NCBI GenBank assembly: GCA_030248215.1 | Contig: JASANG010000244.1 | Location: 1-64,000, forward strand | Source of the DNA: Enoplolaimus lenunculus | Lineage: Eukaryota; Nematoda; Enoplea; Enoplida; Thoracostomopsidae | Length of the DNA: 64,000 nucleotides | Direction: 5' to 3' | Part shown: one piece after another, positions 57,625 to 64,000 of the stretch | Layout of the letters: the number at the start of each line of letters is the position of its first letter | Position numbering within the stretch: position 1 is the stretch's first letter | Program-made: the position numbers and the translations under genes | The notes under the pieces: generated by a model | Databases searched by the model: none | Seen by the model: only the letters and a program-made list of their open reading frames with translations | What the model was told of the DNA's origin: nothing

Positions 57625-58458
57625 ATGCAACATTATGACAGTAACAGTTTTTACGTTACTTTACTAAGTAATGCTTCGCATGGACCCTTCCCAGGCAATT
57701 CACACAACAAATTTTATAATCGCTTGGTTGCCCCATTACATTTAGATCGAACCCGATGGGAAGTCGGCCTGTGTGAAATTGTATATCCAGAACACATTCT
57801 TAATGTAACCGAGAAACATAGTGTACAAGCGTCAAACGAATTATATCCTGTAGCTGCAGAATATTCGTTTAAACACATGGTTGAAGGACAGGAATCCGGC
57901 TGGGTTTACGAAAAAGTGACATCGGCGTGTTACACAGACGCGACTGCACTAGTTGATAGCATTAATGAAAATTTGTCAGCAGTAGGAAGAAAAATGTTGC
58001 AATTTAAGTACATTGATTCAGAAGACAGACTAGAAGTTAAAGCTGTACCGAGAGATACGATAATTTGGATTCATTTTGCACAAAAAGACGCTACATTACT
58101 TGGCTTTCGCCCAAATGAAACATTTTTGCTTACTTACGATGGTGTAAAGGCGCCACTCCGCATAGATTTGATGGCTGGCGTGTCTATGTTGTACGTTTAT
58201 TCTGACATTTGCAAACCACAGTTGGTTGGACACAGCGAAGCACCGTTACTTCGTATAGTACCGCGACAGGGGTTGACGAAACTGAAGTCAGCGACAGTAC
58301 ATACAACTCGATCGTTCTCACGGCCACATTATGTGCCGATTGACAGAAATGAAATAACGAGCATAAAAGTATATATAAAAGCAGAAAACAACGGTGAACT
58401 TTTATTTGAAAGTATTGGTTGTGTAATCGTCAAACTTCATTTTCGACGTACCTACTAA
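57625..58458 (+). CDS. Polinton minor-capsid/penton-type protein
   Basis: 277 residues. The N terminus SNSFYVTLLSNASHGPFPGN and RTRWEVGLCEIVYPEHI match the FYVTLPSN...FP.NT...W.VAL.EI.YP block conserved in Maverick/Polinton elements of many animals. That protein is generally taken as a jelly-roll minor capsid component. The ATG at 57625 follows a short leader after the TATA box. Confidence 0.8.
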   Translation: MQHYDSNSFYVTLLSNASHGPFPGNSHNKFYNRLVAPLHLDRTRWEVGLCEIVYPEHILNVTEKHSVQASNELYPVAAEYSFKHMVEGQESGWVYEKVTSACYTDATALVDSINENLSAVGRKMLQFKYIDSEDRLEVKAVPRDTIIWIHFAQKDATLLGFRPNETFLLTYDGVKAPLRIDLMAGVSMLYVYSDICKPQLVGHSEAPLLRIVPRQGLTKLKSATVHTTRSFSRPHYVPIDRNEITSIKVYIKAENNGELLFESIGCVIVKLHFRRTY

Positions 58459-58467
58459 TTCAATAAA

Positions 58468-59094
58468 ATGAATGCTGCTACCGGCGATGGTCCGCCATTT
58501 ATCATTTCTCAGCGTGGGTTTGGACTCGGAGCTGTTTTTGCGACTCTTGCCCGAGTTGCAGTTCCAGCCGCAGCCAGATATTTAGCTCCTCATGTATTGA
58601 AAGGCGTATCTGAAACTATGGTATCTGAAATTGGATCAAAACTGAAGCAGCGTCGAGAGCAAAAGTTGAACGGTGTAGACGTCGGCTACAACATAACTAG
58701 CAACAGTACTGCGCCGAGCCACGATACACAATTGAACGATGAGCCCAGCAAAAAATCGATGACGACAAAAACATCAAGTCGTCGACATTTACAATTAGCT
58801 CGGAAAGTTGCAAAAAATATAGGCAAAAGCGTAGCAGCTGATTTGACGGTACGCGCTCTATATAAAAATAATCAACGTGGATGTGGTCGTCGTCGCGGTG
58901 GTAAGAAACAAAATAAAAAGACGCTAGAACGCCGACAAAAGCGTAACGCATCAAAACGCCGCACAAAAGCGAAACATCGACAGCTTGCTACGCAAGCTGG
59001 GTGCCGCGGCAATTCAAACATAGTTAAGCTGGCAAAAATGGGAAAGCAGTTCAGTCGGCGCTCTCAAGTTTTACCGTCTGACATTTTTGGCTAA
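58468..59094 (+). CDS. Basic Polinton protein, probable virion-core type
   Basis: 208 residues, starting ten bases after the previous gene. A hydrophobic GFGLGAVFATLARVAVPAAA segment follows an ISQRGFG motif. The C-terminal half is very rich in Lys and Arg (RRRGGKKQNKKTLERRQKRN), which suggests DNA binding like adenovirus core proteins. This is inference from composition. Confidence 0.6.
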   Translation: MNAATGDGPPFIISQRGFGLGAVFATLARVAVPAAARYLAPHVLKGVSETMVSEIGSKLKQRREQKLNGVDVGYNITSNSTAPSHDTQLNDEPSKKSMTTKTSSRRHLQLARKVAKNIGKSVAADLTVRALYKNNQRGCGRRRGGKKQNKKTLERRQKRNASKRRTKAKHRQLATQAGCRGNSNIVKLAKMGKQFSRRSQVLPSDIFG

Positions 59095-59130
59095 ACAGTA
59101 TTAAACGCGTCACGTCCGGTCAACGAAAAA

Positions 59131-59140
59131 CTATATAAGC
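59131..59140 (+). promoter_or_regulatory. TATA box before the major capsid gene
   Basis: CTATATAAGC, about 44 bases before the first ATG (59175) and about 100 before the more likely start at 59232. Confidence 0.5.
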
Positions 59141-59174
59141 ATCAGTCATTACTTTAATCTTGTGTTATATATCA

Positions 59175-60560
59175 ATGTCACAAATGCTAAACGACGCACC
59201 ATCTTGCATACATTTTGTACTTGTTATTATGTCATCGCTGAAAAGAGGTAACAATAACGCTATTTTAACCAGTATGGTGTACAAAAATGAACTTAATTTA
59301 TTTTCACATCAGTTGGTACAAAACTCAATAATCGACAGCAATTGGACAGACATTCGACCAACAAACAGCGTCAACGATTCGAGTTCTATTAACTTTTACA
59401 TTGCCGGGAGCGAAGAAGAATTTCTCGATCCGATATTTTATTTAAAAGTAACTGCTCGTATTATAGCGGGAAATGGAAAACTACTATCCGCAGATTCCGA
59501 AGTTGCCACTGTAAATTTGTTCGGTCATGCAATGTTTAAACGGATCGACATTAAACTGCAAGACAAAATAATATCAACCGCGTCAGACAACTACCCGTAC
59601 CGTGCGTACATTGAACGCTTGCTAAACTTTGGAGGAGAGTCAAAGCGGAATCAACTAGCTGCAGAAGGTTACTATAAAGATACAGCTGGAAGCGCCGACT
59701 CAATGAATTCTCAACAAAACACGGGCTACGAACGACGGCGCATAATGGTAGGGGGAAGTCGCAAGTTTGTAGCATACATCAGACTATCCACCGATTTAGC
59801 AACTCAACCACGCCTACTGATCAACGGTGTCGACTTGAGCATTTCGCTACATCAAACACCGAATACATTTCGACTCATGTTTGCAACAGCGACCCCTGAA
59901 CCGATCATCGACATGCTTGACGTTACACTATTTGTTCGTCGCGTACGACTTGCGCCCCAAATTGCGGCAGCAATTGCCCGTCAGCTGAGAACGGAGCCCG
60001 CAAAATATCCAATTTCGCGCGTAGTTGTCAAAGAATTTCAAATATCTGCTGGGCGCACTCTAATTAATCGCGAAAACATATCGCGTGGACCGCTGCCACG
60101 TTCAGTAATTGTTGGAATTGTCGAGAGCGATGCGTTGACTGGTTCAAGTTTAAAATCGCCCTTTAATTTTGTTTCAAAGCGTGCCAGTTTCATTTGCCTA
60201 TATCGAGAAAGTGAGATGGTTCCTGCAGTTCCGTTTACCCCGCGTTGGGACGATAACGATGCAGTGCGGGAATATTTGAGCCTACTTACTGTGGCGGGAA
60301 ACTTTGGTACAGATTTCGACAATGGAATTTCTTATGCTGAATATTTGCGCGGTGGCTACGTTTTGTATGGATTCGACCTGACACCGGACGAATCGTGTTC
60401 TCTAATGCACGCAGCAGTTCAAAGGCAAGGTGATCTTACTCTGAAAATGCAGTTTGACATTAGAGATATTGATCAATCTTGCACTATAATTGTCTACTTG
60501 GTGTACGATAATTGTATATATATCGACAATAACCGTAACGTATTGACTGATTATGTGTAA
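59175..60560 (+). CDS. Polinton major capsid protein (double jelly-roll type)
   Basis: About 461 residues from 59175, or 442 from MSSLKRG at 59232, the form closer to relatives. The conserved block ELNLFSHQLVQNSI ... SINFYIAGSEEEFLDPI ... TVNLFGHAMF ... NYPYRAYIERLLNFG ... YYKDTAG is the signature of the Polinton major capsid protein. In relatives it forms the icosahedral shell. Confidence 0.9.
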   Translation: MSQMLNDAPSCIHFVLVIMSSLKRGNNNAILTSMVYKNELNLFSHQLVQNSIIDSNWTDIRPTNSVNDSSSINFYIAGSEEEFLDPIFYLKVTARIIAGNGKLLSADSEVATVNLFGHAMFKRIDIKLQDKIISTASDNYPYRAYIERLLNFGGESKRNQLAAEGYYKDTAGSADSMNSQQNTGYERRRIMVGGSRKFVAYIRLSTDLATQPRLLINGVDLSISLHQTPNTFRLMFATATPEPIIDMLDVTLFVRRVRLAPQIAAAIARQLRTEPAKYPISRVVVKEFQISAGRTLINRENISRGPLPRSVIVGIVESDALTGSSLKSPFNFVSKRASFICLYRESEMVPAVPFTPRWDDNDAVREYLSLLTVAGNFGTDFDNGISYAEYLRGGYVLYGFDLTPDESCSLMHAAVQRQGDLTLKMQFDIRDIDQSCTIIVYLVYDNCIYIDNNRNVLTDYV

Positions 60561-60578
60561 ATTTTGTGTGTTTGTTTT

Positions 60579-61157
60579 ATGGATACTTTGCAACTACTTG
60601 ATGCAATAAATTGTGACACTTTTACATCAAAGCATTGTTTGGGAGTTTTTGCCGCCGATCAACTACCAATAACGGCTGGAGTTCAACGCTTTCCAAGTTT
60701 TCTAATTGTGAACACAGATAACTCTAGCAAACCAGGGTCGCACTGGCTGTTGCTCTGGTTTCACGATAAAGCGACAGCTGCATATTTTGATTCGTTTGGT
60801 TTGACTCTAAAAGCGTACAATTTGCACATTGAAACGTTTCTTTCTAAGCAATTTAACAACCGCTATTACAGTATAAATAGGGCGCAGTTGCAATCGCTAA
60901 ACACGGACACATGCGGGCATTGGTGCTTGTTTGTTGCGTACAACTTTTCAAGACGCACCTATAACTGCTTGTACGCGTTTTCCGCGCACACTCGAACATT
61001 AAACGATTGCGAAGTAAAGCGATTTGTGGTTAAACGGTTTCGGTTAACTATTAGCAAGCGAAACATCAACATTCCGCGTTGCGACATTGTTCAAACCTGT
61101 TGCACAGGTACATCGATTTGTTGGTCGGTGCAACAATGGAACACGCTGCAAGCATAG
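60579..61157 (+). CDS. Polinton adenovirus-type cysteine protease
   Basis: About 192 residues from the ATG at 60579. The active-site pattern of Ulp1/adenain-like proteases is visible: GSHWLLLWF (His), YFDSFG (Asp), LQSLNTDTCGHWC (Gln and Cys). It would mature capsid proteins. It overlaps the start of the ATPase gene by about 22 bases. Confidence 0.9.
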   Translation: MDTLQLLDAINCDTFTSKHCLGVFAADQLPITAGVQRFPSFLIVNTDNSSKPGSHWLLLWFHDKATAAYFDSFGLTLKAYNLHIETFLSKQFNNRYYSINRAQLQSLNTDTCGHWCLFVAYNFSRRTYNCLYAFSAHTRTLNDCEVKRFVVKRFRLTISKRNINIPRCDIVQTCCTGTSICWSVQQWNTLQA

Positions 61158-61819
61158 TTCAATTTGATGAGCGATTAAAATTTCCATGCTCGATTATTGT
61201 CACCGGTGTCTCGGGAAGCGGCAAAACAGAATTCGTGCTCAAACTTTTAAAACACAAAAACGAATTGTTTACAAAACGTGTCGACAATGTTTTACTGTGT
61301 TATGGACTGTATCAAGATGCTTACTTAAAACATTGTAACGAAGACTACGGCTCAGCGTTTACAATAGTTGAAGGTTGTCAAGAACAGTGGCTCAGAGATC
61401 ATGGCATGATGAATCCAAACAAAAATACAATTTTAATATTGGATGATTTGCATAGTGAGCTTGCAAACAATCCACTTCTTGGAAAATTGTTTTGCAAGTT
61501 TAGTCACCATCTCAACACAGCTGTCATTTTCGTCACTCAAAACATGTACCATCGCGGCTCACAAACGCGCGACGTAATATCCAACGCGCATTATATTGTA
61601 TGCTTAGCACAACCTCGCGACAAGACCGCAATAAGCGTTCTAGCGCGACAAATGTACCCAGGACACAGTAAGTTTCTCATGTCAGCTTACGATCAGGCAA
61701 CATTCACACGATGGGGTTACTTGTTCATCGACGCTCATCCTGACACGCCAGAAGTTTTGCGACTACGAACTGGAATTTTTCCCGACGAAGTTAGTTATGT
61801 TTTTGTTAAAACATCGTAA
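61136..61819 (+). CDS. Polinton genome-packaging ATPase (FtsK/HerA family)
   Basis: About 227 residues from the ATG at 61136. Walker A is GVSGSGKTEF and Walker B ILILDDLHSE, followed by AVIFVTQNMYHRG as expected for A32-like packaging ATPases. It would drive DNA into the capsid. Confidence 0.92.
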   Translation: MEHAASIVQFDERLKFPCSIIVTGVSGSGKTEFVLKLLKHKNELFTKRVDNVLLCYGLYQDAYLKHCNEDYGSAFTIVEGCQEQWLRDHGMMNPNKNTILILDDLHSELANNPLLGKLFCKFSHHLNTAVIFVTQNMYHRGSQTRDVISNAHYIVCLAQPRDKTAISVLARQMYPGHSKFLMSAYDQATFTRWGYLFIDAHPDTPEVLRLRTGIFPDEVSYVFVKTS

Positions 61820-61843
61820 CGCGCTGAATAGTAGTTGTGAGTG

Positions 61844-62269
61844 ATGACGACTGCGAAAACTATATATACAAACGGAAATTTGTTGTTTTTGGCAAAAAGC
61901 TATGCTTTACTTGCGTTTGTGTTATACATGTATTGTTTTATAATGAAAAGATTGAAACGAAATAAACATTATCTGCATGTTTTATGCTACGGTGCCCCGA
62001 AAGTTAGAAAAGCAATTATTAATTGTTCAAAACGCGATTTAATACTTGCAATTGCAGAGTGCTTCTATAACATTCTTTGCGGCAATTTAATTCTTCGTCA
62101 AACTGAGAAAAAGCGTCTAAGACGCTTTAGTAAAGTTTGCCGTAAAATTGTTCAGCCGACTACTTCGATAGCAGAAAAGAAGCGATTAGTGCTACAGAAG
62201 GGTGGATCAATTTTGCCACTAATTTTGAAACCGGTACTTGTTGCACTACCATGGCTGCTAAAAGGATGA
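61844..62269 (+). CDS. Conserved small Polinton protein, core-peptide type
   Basis: About 141 residues from the ATG at 61844. The block SKRDLILAIAECFYNILCGN, a basic middle part, and the end KKRLVLQKGGSILPLILKPV with a hydrophobic tail are shared with a small protein of animal Polintons and adintoviruses that has been likened to the adenovirus core peptide. It overlaps the next gene by 19 bases. Confidence 0.65.
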   Translation: MTTAKTIYTNGNLLFLAKSYALLAFVLYMYCFIMKRLKRNKHYLHVLCYGAPKVRKAIINCSKRDLILAIAECFYNILCGNLILRQTEKKRLRRFSKVCRKIVQPTTSIAEKKRLVLQKGGSILPLILKPVLVALPWLLKG

Positions 62270-63021
62270 CTTTGCTGCCAGCGGAATTTCTAGAAAACGT
62301 ACAACGTCAGCGACGTATTGAAATGGCGACAGATACAAATGTACGGCTTTCTCTTGACAAAGAAATGGAACAAATACTAGCGGACACTCAATTGCCAATA
62401 CACACCAAACTGCAGCTGTATAATCAAGTGTTGCAAAAATATCTACATTTGCAAACTGCCGCAAAACAACAAAGTGCAAACCCAGGCGTTCAGCAATCGT
62501 TTAACTTGAACAGTAATGCACAACAATCTAACTTATACGCAAATTCAACAACTTCTGGCAGCGAATTTAATTTTCTTGCACTAGTTCCGAAACGATATCG
62601 TGATCGCGCCTTAGCACTGGTAAAGTTAATTCAAGAAATTGGCTCACCAAGGGTATCATGGTCTGCAAGCGGTATTGTTTCTGTCGAGGGAAAACCTATA
62701 ATTGGGTCACACATTGCTGATCTGGTATCTCACACAATGAAACCGAAGCAACCAAGACATAAGCCGGTAGGATACGATAAGTTCATAGAAGCGATTTCAC
62801 AGCTTCCAATTGCAACCTCGTGGGTACCTAGCGTTAAGTTACGCCAGCGCTTGGAAAACTTACGAAAAAGTGGCAATGTACAACCGGGAAGCTCGAGCAT
62901 GGTGTCAGACAACAGTTATTACAGTAACAACAGTGAATTGGTTTCCAGTGACGAAGCTGAAAATAATGAAGTTACTACAAAAATTGACATTTTAAAACAA
63001 TGGAAATCTCTGCCTGTGTAG
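62251..63021 (+). CDS. Conserved Polinton protein of unknown function
   Basis: 256 residues. RLSLDKEMEQILAD ... KLQLYNQVLQKYLHL near the N terminus and a middle SWSASGIVSVEGKPIIGSHI ADLV block are shared with a protein found between ATPase and polymerase in many Polintons. The C terminus is Ser/Asn-rich and probably disordered. Likely structural or tegument-like; this is inference. Confidence 0.65.
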   Translation: MAAKRMTLLPAEFLENVQRQRRIEMATDTNVRLSLDKEMEQILADTQLPIHTKLQLYNQVLQKYLHLQTAAKQQSANPGVQQSFNLNSNAQQSNLYANSTTSGSEFNFLALVPKRYRDRALALVKLIQEIGSPRVSWSASGIVSVEGKPIIGSHIADLVSHTMKPKQPRHKPVGYDKFIEAISQLPIATSWVPSVKLRQRLENLRKSGNVQPGSSSMVSDNSYYSNNSELVSSDEAENNEVTTKIDILKQWKSLPV

Positions 63022-63095
63022 TTTTTTATGTATAACTCGTTGTTTATGTATTTATTTGTATTGTGTACTACTATATTTTTATAATAAAAGAGTTA

Positions 63096-63104
63096 GTATA
63101 AATA
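63096..63104 (+). promoter_or_regulatory. TATA box before the polymerase gene
   Basis: GTATAAATA, 51 bases before the ATG at 63147. Confidence 0.5.
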
Positions 63105-63146
63105 TCGCGTGCGCAAGCAATTTTTGCCACTTTTAATGTCATAACG

Positions 63147-64000
63147 ATGGAAATACGTCGGGTTGACGCTCCGTTATCAGGCTATCTAAAACGGTACACT
63201 ATTATTAGTAGCGAACTGTATCAAGATCTGACTGCGTATTTTGCAAATGCAAAAGCGGAAATAGAAACGTTGTGTCGTCAACTACTAGAGCAAGTAACAG
63301 CATTTAAATTGCATGTTCGAACTAGAATTCGATTTGTTAAAGCAACTGATCATGAAACTGTTGCCGATGCGTATATGAGCAATAGACAACGAATATTTCT
63401 GCAATCCAGTAATATCACTCACGCAGTTGAATCTGTTGTAGCAGAAATCTCAGCCAAAGTTGAAGATTTTTGTAGCAACGGATCAAACTGGGTAATCGAG
63501 CGTATTGTGGCAACCGATCTACACGTCGCCCGCTACCAGCCAGTTTCTGGATCCACGTATATGCCCCTGCCAGCACGCTTGAAGAACAAAAAGTGCATAG
63601 TAAATGTTCAAAACGACGACTATCGCTGTTTTCAGTGGGCCGTGTTGTCTGCGTTACACCCTACTGAGCGTAACGCGAACAGAGTTGGTAAATATCGCGA
63701 GTTTGTCAATGAGTGCAATTTTGAGGAATACAATTACCCGTTTGCATTGCGTGATCTGCCTGATTTTGAAAGGTGCAACAACTTGTGTATTTTTGTATAC
63801 GGCTATGATGAAACTGACGGTATTTTTCCGCTGTACACGTCAACACGCGAACAATGGCATCGACAACCGATAACGCTGCTTATGTTTCAAAACTCGGACA
63901 AAACGAACAGTCACTATTGTTGGATTAAACGGTTCGATGCGTTACTTTACAATCAACGCAAGCATCGCTGCCGAAAATATGCCTGCTTACGATGCTTGTT
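63147..64000 (+). CDS. Start of Polinton protein-primed DNA polymerase B (runs off window)
   Basis: 284 codons are open from the ATG at 63147 (MEIRRVDAPLSGYLKRYTI) to the window end. The NVQNDDYRCFQWAVLSALHP block and the HYCWIKRFDALLYNQ block with following Cys-rich KHRCRKYACLRCL are typical of the N-terminal part of Polinton polymerases, before the exonuclease and polymerase domains. Those later domains lie outside the window. Confidence 0.85.
   Translation, partial: MEIRRVDAPLSGYLKRYTIISSELYQDLTAYFANAKAEIETLCRQLLEQVTAFKLHVRTRIRFVKATDHETVADAYMSNRQRIFLQSSNITHAVESVVAEISAKVEDFCSNGSNWVIERIVATDLHVARYQPVSGSTYMPLPARLKNKKCIVNVQNDDYRCFQWAVLSALHPTERNANRVGKYREFVNECNFEEYNYPFALRDLPDFERCNNLCIFVYGYDETDGIFPLYTSTREQWHRQPITLLMFQNSDKTNSHYCWIKRFDALLYNQRKHRCRKYACLRCL

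Larger units (their letters stand above)
55101..64000 (+). mobile_element. Polinton/Maverick element, left part, open at the window end
   Basis: All genes are on the plus strand and tightly packed: NADAR (possible cargo), integrase, acidic protein, minor-capsid type, basic protein, major capsid, protease, packaging ATPase, two conserved Polinton proteins and the polymerase start. This set is diagnostic. The part in view looks whole and I saw no breaks, so the copy seems young. The exact left boundary is unknown and the right end lies outside the window. Confidence 0.9.

Overview
This window is AT-rich nuclear DNA from an invertebrate animal. Conserved metazoan genes are split by short GT-AG introns, and the DNA between them is packed with small DNA transposons, minisatellites, tRNA-derived repeats, one LTR retrotransposon and one Polinton/Maverick. 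The phylum cannot be fixed from sequence alone. A tunicate-like or other soft-bodied marine invertebrate would fit; this is inference.

Layout. Positions 1-5.8 kb hold only repeats. A BEL/Pao LTR retrotransposon lies on the minus strand at 5838-11357, with near-identical LTRs and a flanking duplication GCAAC. Repeats fill 11.4-17.8 kb. An exostosin-like gene resembling EXTL3 spans 17.8-31.5 kb on the plus strand. Its 12 exons, hand-placed on matching splice phases, give a 996-residue heparan-sulfate glycosyltransferase. Its introns carry MITEs, a foldback-like element and a 9-bp minisatellite. A secreted galaxin-like protein made of paired-cysteine repeats is at 33.5-36.0 kb. A CCDC9-family gene is on the minus strand at 40.1-45.7 kb, with a candidate upstream exon at 50.1-50.2 kb. 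The first third of eIF3 subunit L (EIF3L) follows at 51.5-54.2 kb on the plus strand.

The last 9 kb is a Polinton read left to right: integrase, an acidic protein, a minor-capsid-type protein, a basic protein, the major capsid protein, a cysteine protease, a packaging ATPase, two conserved Polinton proteins and the start of a protein-primed DNA polymerase that runs off the window. The EIF3L coding exons stop in a clean splice donor just before it, so the element probably sits in an EIF3L intron.

The most interesting find is a spliced NADAR-domain gene (55155-55927). It ends 44 bases before the integrase start and has the same kind of TATA box as the Polinton genes. NADAR proteins act on ADP-ribose chemistry, so this may be cargo that counters ADP-ribosylation-based host defence. 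Second is an SGNH/GDSL-hydrolase-like reading frame in the env position of the BEL element. Third is a foldback-like element whose long inverted ends are built of 16-bp tandem units.
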